Shown here one piece after another: positions 32,078 to 44,409 of a stretch of DNA of 64,000 nt (positions are counted from its first letter, which is position 1; every line of letters begins with the position of its first letter). The translations under genes and the position numbers were made by a program. Where the stretch lies: contig CM040092.1 in assembly GCA_022496805.1 (NCBI GenBank), positions 24,272,974 to 24,336,973 of the forward strand, in the 5' to 3' direction. This DNA comes from Pohlia nutans. Its lineage: Eukaryota > Streptophyta > Bryopsida > Bryales > Mniaceae. The notes beneath the pieces are model-generated. The model was not told the DNA's origin, did not search any database, and was given only the letters and a program-made list of their open reading frames with translations.

Positions 32078-34214
32078 ATGTCCCGTCCTCACGCTCGATT
32101 GGCGGGACCCCCTCGGGATCCAAGTTTTGCAGCCTTCATCAACTCACCAACTCAACTCCACCAGAGCGTACGAGAGCTCATGACTTACCCACAACAGCGG
32201 ATTCCGTCTACGGCCACACATCGCCGGACACCAGAGAACCAGCTACTAACACCGGACAAGTTACCAACACCTCGCTAAAATCAAACAGCCCGACACCCTC
32301 TTTCATCAACTCAGCAGCGACCGTCATCCGTCTCACGAGTACCACTACCGACCCGTGTCAGCCCCGATCCGGTACCAACGACATCCGAAAGGGAACACTT
32401 TCGCTGGCAAGCATTTCTCCAATCGGAAGCCTTGGACGCGCGACTCCAGCAACTTGCGCCGGCGGATGCTACCGACCAGGAACTACTAGCCGCTCTTGAA
32501 CTTCCGCAGCTATCGGACTTGGCATTAGCAGAACAGCGTATACAACTCCCCTAGTTACGACTACGCCAACAACGACAAACCGTACTACCCACCCGGACAG
32601 TTCACCATACACTGTTTCCTAGCGATACCAAGGTTGTCAATCATCGCCCTCACGACCATCAAACGTTCGATACAATGCACATATCCCAACATCAGCAACC
32701 GGAACAGGTAAATATACGACCCCCTCTTCGTTTTTGCACATTTTGTGGTCAAACTGACCACCCTTCGATTGCTTGTACCTTCCTTTATACAATCCCAAGG
32801 CAAACAATGGCACCAGTGGTACCGACCCTGACCTCTGAACATGAGTACTCCTCATTTCCCGATGCCGCGAACAACATTTACGGCACGCAAAGCCGGACCA
32901 TACCCCGAATACAAAACAGGTAAGTGTCCCGAGACTCATTGCCGCAAATTTGAAGCTGCCATCTTATTAAACGGTGAAAATCAAACCCTAGTACAATTCG
33001 AATTATTTGGTACTTCTCTTACCGAGAAATAATCCAACTGGTTTGCCTACCACAGAAGGATTCATCCGACTAACACACTCCAAGACGTCCTCACCGCCTT
33101 CAAACGGCGATACCAAGCTATCAAAACCGATGATCAGACTTATATCCAGTTTCGCACACTCATTCAATTACCGAATGAATCCGTAGATGACTATGCCGAG
33201 CGTCTCCAACAATTAGCAGAGAATTTAACCGTACCTCCTGACGATATGTTTATGTTAAGTAATTTTCGTGCAGGATTACTTGTGTACCTCCAGGTGGCTA
33301 CAATGGGTTTACGACGACAAACTTTTTCCAAAGCCGTGGATTCCGCTCGTACAGCAGAAGAAGGCTTACCCAAGCCCGGCCGACGTACGCCACCTATTAC
33401 CGACAACCCTCAGAGAAACCTAAAATGCACCGGTTGTAGCCGAATGGGCTATGAATGGAAGAATTGTTTTCGGAATCCGACCAGTGAGTACGGAAAGAAA
33501 ACTGAAGCCGCCACGGTACACTACATCCAACCACATCCAGCCACCACCTCGGTAGGTACCGATGCCCGCAGAACTTTTCGACCCAGCACACCGGTTCAAA
33601 AGTACTCCTGCAACCTCTGTGGGTCCATGGAGCACCCTGGACATCGATGTCCCTTACTGCTGGACCAGGACGTCATGACAGCCATAAAAAAGAAGCTACC
33701 GCCACCATGGACAGTATCATCAGTAGTTATTACCGATATTAATACGATTGATGTGTCACACTCGGGTCCCCGCACACAGAGTCAGACACATCGCCAAGAC
33801 CTCTCGATCCCTATCGATGATCCCAGCCATCACAACCTTTCCCGATCGGCAGATACATTCGACTGGAAGGCCGAAGAGCAACTTCGGGAAGAAATGATCC
33901 GAACCGTCCAAGAATTACAAGAACTCTCCCCAACAGAGCCCATCTCTCCAACAACTACCAAGGGGAACAGCCACACTAACCAGGTCTGCAATACCATCCT
34001 CCAGCAAATCGAATCACACACGATCCAGGTATTTTTAAAAAACCTCCTCTCCATCGTTCCAAGTATTTCCAATCATATTCAACGTTATCTGTTTCGACAG
34101 ACCAACACCAGAATACCGGTACCTGTACCGGACGAGGCCCGGTACCTATTCATTCAGTGGTGGCCGTCGACAGACACATGCCTATTATCACAATCACAAT
34201 TGGTAAAACTGTGA
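32078..34214 (+). pseudogene. Gag region of Ty3/gypsy element C, decayed
   Basis: ATG near 32078 (MSRPHARLAG). Frame changes occur near 32280, 32500 and 32840, and a TAA falls at about 33030 after FGTSLTEK. The Gag core reads DVLTAFKRRYQAIKTDDQTY and LPNESVDDYAERLQQLAENL, typical of plant gypsy Gag. Two zinc knuckles follow near 33430 and 33610. The first has Tyr instead of His (CTGCSRMGYEWKNC); the second, CNLCGSMEHPGHRC, is intact. The frame runs to 34214, overlapping the protease start at 34157. Confidence 0.65.
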
Positions 34215-37200
34215 TAAACGACGTTCTCCTCGATGGCGGATCCGGAGTCAATGTTATCACCGAGCAAGAACGCTGCCGCCTTGGATTACCAACGCCAACT
34301 CCTGCGCCATTTAAATTAAGAATGGCCAATAGCTCATAAGTGCAGCCTACCGGACTCCTCCGAGACGTAAAAATCCACATTCATGGTATTCCCTACACTA
34401 TCATTCTTACTGTTATTTCTTGCAAAGATGTAAACTCTGACTACAGATTACTCCTAGGAAGACCATGGTTCCGGGACGTGCGGGTCGTTCACGATTGGGC
34501 AAACGATCACATCCAACTCATGGGGAACCGCACCATCCGAACCGTACGAATCAATCGGGAGTTGGGTCTCGAAGCCTCTACTCTAGAATCGTTGGTGTGT
34601 TACAACTATGTTGAAGGACTTATGGACGAAGAAGAGACAATCCTGCTCGACGCCAAAGAGTTCATCCACCCTATCGGCACATTAGCCATCTCCGACCTTT
34701 GCAAGGTAAAACCTTTGGACCATTCCCCTCCACATTCCTTGATTCAACATACTGAAGGAAGTATGTCGGTAGACGAGGTACCAATTTGGGAAAAGGTGAA
34801 AACCATCCCAGTTGCAAAATGGTCTCAAACTGAAGACGAACAGTTGCGCGACCTCAATCTCGGTACCCCTACCGAGCCTCACATTATTTGCATCGGAACA
34901 GCTGTACCTGCCAACATCATTACTGCAGCAGAAGACTTGTTCCACACATTCAAGGACGTTTTTACGTGGTCATACCACGACCTTAAGGGTATTCCGGAGC
35001 ATATCGCCCAACACACAATCGAGCTCGACACCAGCATACCACAAGCTCATCAAGCCCGCTACCGAATGAACCCGAACTATGCCAAGCCGTCAAAGCCCAC
35101 CTCGACAAACTCCTGAAGGCTGGATTTATTGAACTTGTCGATTAAGCTACGTGGCTGTCACCAATTGTGGTAGTCCCGAAGAAGAACGGCAAACTACGAA
35201 TCTGTGTCGACTTCCGCTGCCTCAACACAGCAACCAAGAAGGACCTGTACCCGTTATTGTTTACCGATGAGGTCCTCGACTTGGTAGCAGGACACGAAAT
35301 GTATTCATTTCTCGATGGATTCTCAGGCTACCATGAGATCAAGATCAATCCAGCCGACCGACACAAGACAGTGTTCATTACTGACTGGGGAGCATTCGTC
35401 TAGATAGTCATGCCGTTCGGATTGAAGAACGCACCACCGACGTACCATCGCGCCGTCAACCAAGCCTTCAAGGAATATCTCGGTGATTTTATGAAGCTCT
35501 TCCTTGACGACTTCAGCGTCTACAGCTCTACCGAGACACACTTGACGAAACTCAGACAATGTTTTATGAAATGCCCGGAGTTCGGTATCAGCCTCAACCC
35601 CGAAAAGTGTTGTTTCTTGGTCAAATCAGGTGTCATCTTAGGATACGTGGTATCATCTGAGGGCAAATTTCCCGACCCCAAGAAAATCAAGGCCATTGTC
35701 AACATGCCTACACCAAGGAACATTAAAGACATCCAGGTCTTTAATGGGTTAGCCCAATTCAACAGATGCTTCATCCGGGATTACGCCAAGATCATGGCTC
35801 CCATTAGCGCACTTACACGAAAAGACGAACCCTTCGTCTGGACTACCGAGTGCTAGCAAGCATATACCGATATCAAAAAGCGTTACGTAAACGCTCTGAT
35901 ATTCATTGCGGTCAACTGGAAAATCAAATTCCATATTCATACCGATGCTTCCGATCTCGCCGTTGGGGCAATGTTGGCCCAAAACCCTACCGGAAAAATT
36001 GACCATCCCATTGTCCATGCATCACGCCTTCTCAGCCGGGCGGAGAAAAATTATATGACTACTAAGCACCAGGCCCTCGCCATGGTATATGCCATTAACA
36101 AATTTCGCCATTATCTCCTCGGCAACAAATTTGTGTTCTATGTCAATCACATGGCATTGATCTACCTAGTCAACAAAACCCAAGTCTCCGGCCGCATTGC
36201 CAGATGGCTCTTATTGTTCTTGGAGTTCGACTTCACCGTGGCTAACAAACCCGGAAAATCACATGGCATGGCTGACGCATTATCCCATACAGCTGCTGCA
36301 GAACCCGCTGACGACATTACCGACGTCTCAACCGATGCCCATCTCTTCAGCATCCAACCCGAATGGCTCACCTCAGTATCCGACTATCTCCAAACCGGGA
36401 CATTTCCATCGGACTGGAGTACCGAGCGGAAGAAAAGGTTAGCGTACCGAGCCCTTCCCTTTCATATTATAGATGGTACGCTCTACCGGAAGGCCAAGGA
36501 TTTTACTCTACAAAAATGTATTTCCGGTGAGCAAATCCAAATGGTGATACGTGAACTTCACAAAGGCAATTCCAGTGGCCTCTTCTCTACCGACATCACC
36601 ACGCGAAAGATCCTGGATGCAGGGTATTGGTGGCCGACACTCCACAAAGACACCATGACGTTTTGCCGCAACTGCGACGAATGTCAAAGAGTCGGCACCC
36701 TCACCAAAGTCGTCACCGGTAAGCTACTTACCACACTACCGATGGAACCATTTATGAAATGGGGCCTCGATTTTGTAGGCCCACTCAAACGTACTCCTAC
36801 AGGCCATCGGTACATCCTAGTCACTACCGACTACGCTACCAAGTCGGTGGAAGCAATTGTCCTCCGGGACAACATCGCCCGTGACACAGCTAAGTTCCTA
36901 TACGACCATATTCTCACCCGTTTTGGATGCCCTTTGCATTTTGTTAGTAATCAAGGCGTACATTTCAACAAGCAGGTCATCCACGACCTTATGGAGCACT
37001 TTCTGCTTCGACACACCACGTCCACCACCTATTACCCACAGGGTAATGGACAGGCCGAATCAACAAACAAGGTGATCGTCCAACTTCTCCAAAAACTGGT
37101 CAATACGAACCGCACGGACTGGGACCGGCAATTACCGACGGTCCTCTTTGCCTACCAAACCGCGTTCAAGATCGGAACTAGACACACTCCATTCCAGCTT

Positions 37201-38300
37201 CTCTACAGCATCATCCCATTAATGCCTACCAAATATTTGGTACCGACAAAGCCAACCCAGCACGATTCGACCACACAGCGCGTTTTAGCAGCCCGCACCT
37301 CGGATTTGGAGCGTTTGGACGAAGCCCGCTACCGAGCCCTCGACAACCAGGCATTAGTCAATGGAATCGGGCCCAGTGGGCAAACAACACCAAGGTGACA
37401 CATCAATTCCGATTAGGCGACTCGGTACTGTGGTACCCAAAAGGCGCCAACATCCATCCCGATAAGCTCCGCCATAAGTGGTTCAGACCTTACCGAGTTC
37501 AATACCCTCTTCCCAATAACACCGTCCTCTTGGTAGCAGCAGATAAGTTTAATCCCGATCCGGTTATTGTTAATATCAACAAGCTCAAACCCTATCGGTT
37601 CCTCAACAACGACCAACTTCAACAAGCAGCCCAAGTGGCACCCGGTAAAGGCGACATCCTTCTTCAACTTGACATCACGGAGGATGACAACAAAGACGAC
37701 GCCACAATAGCTGTACATTTCATGCAACCGGTAGTCACCAACACTAACGCATTCAAAACCGAGGCCACATCCCCAATGACCGAACCAACTCCTCTTCCGA
37801 CCAAACCGACAGCATCTGTAACACCGATTGTTGTGCCCACATCCACGACAGGAGTCTTTCCAGACCTACCGCTAGCATCAGACATACCAACTCCAAACCA
37901 GCCATCAGTAGGTCTGGTAAGACGAAACCCTAATCCGCCGCCACCCATGGACCACGTGTCACGCAATCAGTCGCTACTCACGGCTGCCCCCTTAACGTTA
38001 ACACCGCCGTCAAACCATACCTTCTCATTCATTGTTTCTCCTTGCTCCTCTCCTATTTATTCTCCTTCCACCATGCACTTCTCTCTTCCACCGGTGTTCT
38101 CTCCCACTCGGTTGGCGCTCCGTCTCCGTCCACCTTCCCCTACTCTCCCTCCTTTCTATTCTCCAAGCGAACAGTTACCGGAACCACAAGCGTGTGAGGT
38201 GTTCCGAGGTAGAAGAGATAGGCAACTGAGGCGGATGGCTCGGTTTAGACGTCTTCCCTCTCCTTCTCATCATTTAGTCTCTCTTCCTTCTTCTTTCTGA
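34157..38300 (+). pseudogene. Ty3/gypsy Pol: protease, reverse transcriptase, RNase H, integrase
   Basis: Order is protease (LLDGGSGVNVI), reverse transcriptase (VPKKNGKLRICVDFRCLN, MPFGLKNAPPTYHRAV, FLDDFSVYS), RNase H (FHIHTDASDLAVGAMLAQ) and integrase (zinc finger around CRNCDECQR, then LDFVGPLKRTPTGH and QAESTNK), ending with KWFRPYRV and a Pro/Thr-rich tail to 38300. RT before integrase makes it Ty3/gypsy; no chromodomain is seen. Damage: stops at 34337, 35143, 35401 and 35854, and frame changes near 35080 and 37350. Expected Asp residues are replaced by Asn in RNase H (FYVNHMAL) and integrase (FVSNQGVHF), and the RNase H Glu is Lys (MTTKHQAL). The element cannot be autonomous. Confidence 0.88.
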
Positions 38301-38349
38301 ACAAGCAAGACCCTCTTTTCCTTCCTCTCTCCGTGTTTGTTTTTGCACG

Positions 38350-40312
38350 ATGGCCCGTCAGAAGCACATCGACAAGCATCCCGAGGTCCAGCCAGTCCCC
38401 GACGATGTTCGAGCAGCCGGACCGTGGATAACCATCACCCCGGTAGGGATGAATCAAATGCAAGGTTGACGCGACTACGCCGCGGACCGCCCTTTCGAAC
38501 TCGACTGGATTCGCCAGGTCGGCTTACGGGACTATGTGTTCATGCCATGGATGGCCAACAAGGTTCGGGGCGACCTCAACGAACGCTTCATCAACACCGC
38601 CACCAACCCGGACGGTGATATGATCACCGGACAGGTCTACGGCACCAACTACTCCATTACCGAGGCCGTCATCACCAAGGTGCTCAAACTGCCTTCCGGG
38701 TCAACCCGAATCCGGACTTAGCCGAATACCACTACGTTACCGGCACAATCGACTCATTCGACCAACACGCCACCAAGCACGATGGGTGGAGCGTGAGTAA
38801 AGATCCGGAAGGACTCCGACATCGGAAATACGGCATCTTACAGGGCCTTTACTTCAAGAGGAAGAAGACCTATTGTTCACAAAATTGTGTGTTGATGCTG
38901 CTCACCCTAGACAAGCTCGCCTGCAACGGTACCGGATCGTGGAATTGGTCCCGGATGATGATGCAGAACCTCACGCACGAGATCAACTTGCTACAGAGCG
39001 GCAAGTCTAGCCAGTGTCACTCCGCAGAGGTCTGGGACATGCTCTTACGCCACTTAATCACTCGGTACGACCGTTTACCGAGGAGTACTGTTTGACCTAC
39101 AGCAACCACTCCTCTCGGACACAGCCCTCCCCGACCACAGTCAACCAACCCACGTCGACACTCCCTACCGCTGCCCACACCACCTTTCGCAATACAGACT
39201 CCGCCATTTACCAGACCAAAGACACGCACTCAAGCACGCCTTTGAACCGACCCGACCCCGTCAAGTCGTCAACACCAAAACGCAAGCCGGACACATCGAC
39301 ATACATGGACGTGGACCTCGCCCTCCAAGAATTCAGCAAGACAGCAATCCACAGACCACGACTCGCACTCTCTCGACCGACATCACACTCAGCCTCGGCA
39401 AGAAGCTCACCAACACCAAATGTGCCGTCGAAACCAACAAGACAACCGATACCAACACATCAATCTCGATCTTCTGATGTACGGGAAATACCGAACCTGC
39501 CTACTCCACCCACACCGCCAGCCAACCCAACACCACCATTGACAACTCCACCTCCGACACCAGTAACGACCACACCAGCACCAACGCGATCAACTACGCC
39601 AGCAGTCACGGCTACACTTCCGACAGCGACTACCGAACTGCAATCTACACCTATGGTAACATTCCCTGTAACTCTATCTCGTGTACAGACGACACGCCTT
39701 CCTTGGCAGAAGGACGACCTTTTAGCCACAACACACACTATCAACCAAAACGTTGCCAGTATCCGAGCAAACGCCAGAGCCCTCGTCGTCACCATCCAAG
39801 CACTCGACAATCACCTCCAACCACTGCTAGCGGACCAGACTATCCGACCTCGGGAAACCAAGCTCCAACCCTCGGTAAACGCAGCCCAAGTTGAGATCAC
39901 AACTCTCCAGCAGCAGCTGACTACTCCAATGACGGACCTTAAGCAAACCTGAACCGAGGTGGATCGTCTCCAAACCAACCGCAACCTCTACCGAGAACAT
40001 TACGAGTCGGCTGCAGAACAGTCCCGGCAACAACGAACTGACATCACAAGACTCTCCGAGGACAACGCTCGCGAGCGAACTATGCTCGCGGAAAACAAAA
40101 CCTTGATCGAGGCCCTTCGGAAGCAACTGGAGACGCAAGACAAACAAATTCAAGAACTCTCACAGCAGATGGAGAAGGTCACTATTGACATCACTCAGTC
40201 TCGAGACGAGTCCAGCCGTTATGCGTTTACATTAGCCAACCCCTTCCGCTTACTTCAGCGATACCGACAAGCATTTCCGACCTCGGAGGTTTTCCCTTGG
40301 AATTGTGAGTGA
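38350..40312 (+). pseudogene. Accessory ORF downstream of pol in element C, decayed
   Basis: ATG at 38350. The first block has PFELDWIRQVGLRDYVFMPW, NERFINTATNPDGD and ITEAVITKVLKLP. After a frame change near 38697 comes RKYGILQGLYFKRKKTYCSQ and LDKLACNGTGSWNWSRMM. This layout recalls the 'putative plant transposon protein' domain found in 3' ORFs of some plant retroelements (inference). After another shift near 39090 there is a long Pro/Thr/Ser-rich linker (39.1-39.7 kb), then a coiled coil to 40312 (RTDITRLSEDNARERTMLAE and LETQDKQIQELSQQMEKVT). The 3' end of element C is lost at about 40.3 kb, where it meets the minus-strand element B tail to tail. Confidence 0.5.
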
Positions 40313-40579
40313 CCGAAGTGGTTCCCTAGGGGCCACCGGTGCTTGTTCCTGGGGCTGTGCAGCAGGGTCATCTTGTACCCTGGTGGTGTGCAGATTCTGG
40401 TATTGTATACTCAGAATTTCTACTTTAGCATTGGTGGCCTCATTTCTTGCTGCTAATTCGGTCATTTGTAGTCGCATCCACTGAAGAAATTCCTTCGTGA
40501 ATTCGGGTTCGTCATTTTGAGGAGCGTCCTCAGCAAAATTTATCCTAGCGACTTCAGAGGTGGTCTTCCTAGGCGGCAT
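40310..40579 (-). pseudogene. N-terminal part of the gag gene of element B
   Basis: ATG at 40579 gives MPPRKTTSEVARINFAED, 74 bases from the LTR end, then TKEFLQWMRLQMTELAARNE, a helical stretch. It stops making sense around 40310, where element C begins. It shows no similarity by eye to the gag of element A, although the LTRs are related. The gene is truncated, so it is annotated as a fragment. Confidence 0.45.
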
Positions 40580-40634
40580 TTTGGATGTTCGTGGTGACCG
40601 ATCCAAGCTTCCCAATTATTTTCAGAACTCCATC

Positions 40635-40650
40635 CCTAGGATGGTCGCCA
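40635..40650 (-). other. Primer-binding site of element B
   Basis: On the minus strand TGGCGACCATCCTAGG starts four bases after the LTR end (AGCTAACA at 40654). It starts with TGG and shares its first ten bases with the site of element C. It orients element B to the minus strand. Confidence 0.55.
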
Positions 40651-40653
40651 AAA

Positions 40654-43600
40654 TGTTAGCTGGGTTTTTAAGATGGAAGGTATAAATAACGGGGACAATT
40701 TGGACCTGCCAGTGGGGGCGGTTTTGAGGTAGCAAAGGCAGAGGTTTTCTCGGACAGGCTAGGTACATGTCGTAACACGTGATACCGGATACTCCCTTAG
40801 AGCGCACTTTTTCGTATTAAGAATGCTCGTAAAGGTGATTTTCGGGTTATCGTTCCGCGGGGATTCTGTGAAGTGGGAAGCTCCCGGAGACTGCCCCGGA
40901 TTGGTGACTGGCCTCTTCTGGTCACCAATTAATTCCTTTTTTCCTTACTAAAACCGGATCTTCTCTACTGGCTGATCCGGATACTTCCTTCTTTCAAAAT
41001 ACTACAACGACTTGCTAACCGGGGTAGACAGTACCCAGGGTGTCCAGAAGAGATGGAATTTCTCACGACCGTTTTATTCTGCCTTTCCCATGTCCTGCAA
41101 TCACAAGTTCAACCCGGGTGCTGGCACCTCTACCGGACTACCCGTCCAAGAGTTCTGAGAGAGCCGGAGTACCCTCTCCTGCTCAATCAGCCACTAACCC
41201 GGATTATCTCCTGCAGTTGGATACCGGATACATCATATGTAAACGATCCTAATTCTCCCAATTCTTCTACCCGGTCTCTTAACTGACTCTTACACCAGAA
41301 CCCAGACAATCTATCCGGTTACCAAGGGACTAGTTGCGTCACTGTTCCGGGCGACAACACAAGCAAAATACACACACACCCACACCACACACGTCAAGTG
41401 AAGAATATGTGCTTCTACTCAATTACACGGAACAATGATACACAAAAAGACCCCAAGAATGACGAGCATCCTTGGATAAAAAGCTCACCCCCAAGCTCCC
41501 AGATCCGGGAAAACCACAGATCCGCAAATCCGCAGATCCCGGGATCCGGAAACTCAGGGAGCTTTCCTCACCGTTCAACTTCTATCCTAAGCCGTCACTA
41601 GCAATAATTACAATTCCTAAAAGCTTGACACACAAAGTCTCCTACTCTACCTACTCAAAAGGCCCTACTCCACGTGGCCAGATCCGCTAAATCCGGATCA
41701 CTAATCCCGGGCCACCGGCAGTCCCGGGCGGCGGCGCCGATTCTTACGTTGACTGCCCCTCTGGGTCTTCCGAGACCTCCATCGCACTCGGAATAGACGG
41801 TTCAACCGCTGGCTCTCCTCTCTCCACATGTTGCTCCTCGGTTGGTTCACCCATTGGTGTTCCTTCCTGTTGGCCGTCCGGGTGACCCTCTGGCCCACCC
41901 TCTTGTCTCTCCTTACTGCCTGGTTGAATGTCCATCGCTTCCATGTACGCCTCCAAATTCAGGAAGTCCGAGGGACTAACTTCTCCGGGCTTTACCATGT
42001 GAACCAGTTCCACATCCAGCACGGGTCCGGGAGCGTGTTCCGGTGCTGGACTTCCTGTCCTCCTCTCTCGGTTCAGCACTCCTGTTGGTGGTGTCCTTGC
42101 AGACACCCTGACATCCTCCTGTAATTGCCCTCCGGAGCTCACCCTCTCACCCCGGATGTTAGCCTCTTTCTCTTCCAGTTCAGAAGTGGGAGGGCTAGCT
42201 TACACTATCCGCTCTGCCAATGACCGGAACTCTACAAGGGCCTCTTCCACCCTGTTGGAGTAGTCCCGAACCACGTTCTTCATCCGGGTTGCTCCCTCCA
42301 ATCCTGGCTAGGTGATCTTCTGATCATACAACCGGGCTTTCACCTGGACCTCACCATCCGGTTGAAACAGCCGCACCACCCTCGTGATGCACTGCCGGTT
42401 ATTCTCCTCCACATCTCGGATGGTCTTCCCTTGTCTCTGAATGTGCTGATCCGCCTTCCCGAGATGGGCCTCCATTCTCTCGATGTACTCCCTCATCCAG
42501 CTCAGCTGATCCTTCTGATTCAGCACGATGATGGCCGCCTCATTTAACTTCCTTTCGCCCTTGCGGACCCTCTGCTCGAGCTTCCGGATCAGCTCCGGGT
42601 ACTCCGTCAGGTCCCTGCTCCGGAGGAGATCTCCTACCTCCCTAAGTGCATCAAACAAGGGTTGAAACTTCTCACCGACCAAATCCAGGGCTACCCGGGT
42701 TGCCAGGAGAATGTCTCCCACCGCGAGGGGCGCCTCCCTCTCCTCTCCGGATGGTCCTGCTTCCCGGACCGGCTCCTGTCTCTCAATCGGTTCCTGTGCC
42801 CTGTCTTCCTCTCTTCCGGGCGCTTCCTCATTGTTATCTCCCCCAGCGGTCTCCTCAAAACTAACTCCCCGGCTGTTCAAGGGAGTAGTCTTCATCCGGG
42901 CCGGGCCCTTCTTCTTGCCAGGAAGGATTTCCTGGATATCCGGATCTTCTTCTCCGTCGGAATTGAGGATCAGCTTCCTCTTCCGATCTTTCCGGTCCTC
43001 TTGCCAAGAAGGGATGTGCTCCCTTTCGCTTGGCCGGGCTCTTTTCCCCCGGAACAGGAGGAGTCTCCAACCTCTTCCTTTCCGCGCTCGTGATGCACCC
43101 ATTCTTCTCATATAAGTGGTAGAGGAATGGCGCCAGGGCACATCCCTTCTTGGTTCCCATAGTCCGGGCCATCTTCTGGGTGTTCCGGTGAACCAAGTAT
43201 GCCCAGTTGATCCTCTTCCGGAAGTGCAGCGCGGATAGAATCCCCCTCACCAGTGTGACCGTGAGGGTGGTGGGCTTCTCCGGATTGAGGATGGGTACCA
43301 CATACTCAAGCAGACGCTCCTCCCGGGGATTCACGCAATCCGTCACCTTAAATCCGTCGTGATCCGAGAGGTAGGTGAACCGTTCCTTCACCCAAACCGT
43401 GTCGCCCTTGCCTCTTGCTTCTAAATCCTCCTCCGTATCCGGGAAGTTGTATGTGGCACGCCAATGCTCCCGGGTCCAATTCCCAAACTTCGCCCGGATG
43501 GTTGTCCGGAAGGCATCCTCCATTGCTCCGCCCCCGATTTCCGCCAGCATGTTGGCGTCCTGCACATCCCACACCCTGCCAAACAATCCCAAACACCCAA

Positions 43601-44409
43601 TGGTCTTCAGGTCCTTGATGAACTCCTCAAAATCTCCGGCATGCATCGGAATCGCTGGGAGTATCCTCTTCTCCGGAATCTTGGCTCCACCAACAAGTGC
43701 CATGGCTGCTGCGTCCGGATGTGTTTCTGTACTCCTCTGGGAGTGGCGCGTCTCTCTCTCCGGGTGCGCTCTCTCTCTCTTCCGCAATGTGCGCCTGAAC
43801 TCCTGGAGTCCCCTCTTCTCTCTCCCCGGATGCGCACGCACTCCTTTCCGTAAACTGCGCCTAATTTTCTGGCGCTTGCTCTCCCGTAATGTGCGCCTAA
43901 ATTTCCGGTGCGCACTCTCCGGGTGTTCGTTCGTCTCTAGCTCCGACCTCGTGCTAACTGTTCTTCCCGGGCGCTCAATTTCCCTAACTCCCGGACTCTC
44001 TCTCTCTCCAATTGCCGGTCGCTCACTGTTTTCACTCTCCGGACACGCAATACAAACCCTATCACTATCCGGAAACACAAATGGGTGTGCGCGAGGAGGG
44101 CTGGAGGAATTAGGGAGGAATGAATGGTGAACTACCCAATTTAAGGTGGCCCAATTCAAATCCCAAATCGAGGCCGAGTCCGTCCGAGGCCCGTCCCCCG
44201 ATCGCTCGTTCTCCGTCCGGATCCCTATCCGGTTTGCCGCCATCCTTAATTCCATAACAAACAATTAAGAGAGCACGAGAACGCCAGTTTCTTCTAGTCA
44301 ATAAAAGGGCCATCATAGACACTACTTCTCCAATTTATGACAGTCGGGGCTACCCTATACTGCCCTAAAAACCCTAACTACCCGGTTTTGACTAAAACGA
44401 GGTTTGACA
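40654..44409 (-). mobile_element. Giant LTR (3756 bp) of retrotransposon B
   Basis: On the minus strand it begins TGTCAAACCTCG (44409) and ends AGCTAACA (40654), immediately followed by a primer-binding site, so both limits obey the TG..CA rule. Its 5' part is almost the same as 62646-64000 and 29310-30035. Its 3' block CACTTCACAGAATCCCCGCG plus GAACGATAACCCG matches LTR A. The ORF 44255-41744 occupies two thirds of it. The remaining 1.1 kb (40654-41743) is non-coding. Confidence 0.75.
41744..44255 (-). pseudogene. LTR-encoded protein, copy B, nearly complete
   Basis: ATG at 44255 or 44243. Residues about 1-190 are Arg/Glu-rich with repeated RRTLR, RAHPGRE and RAHPERE motifs. Residues about 195-400 form a globular part: HAGDFEEFIKDLKTIGC, RAKFGNWTREHWRATYNFP, SDHDGFKVTDC, EYVVPILNPEKPTT, INWAYLVHRNTQKMA, CALAPFLYHLYEKNGC. 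A basic/acidic linker follows. After one frame change between about 43000 and 43080 comes a helical tail (PELIRKLEQRVRKGERKLNE, MREYIERMEAHLGKADQHI) and an acidic end at 41744. Stops at 42308 and about 42200 interrupt it. Copy C (62812-64000) is open over its whole visible length with mostly conservative changes. Function unknown; a nucleic-acid-binding or capsid-associated role is only a guess. Confidence 0.65.

Noticed and set aside
42662..44130. Long plus-strand frames opposite LTR B
   Set aside because: Antisense shadows of the minus-strand LTR-encoded protein, Ser/Leu/Pro-rich without motifs. The same shadow appears opposite copy C at 62925-63680.
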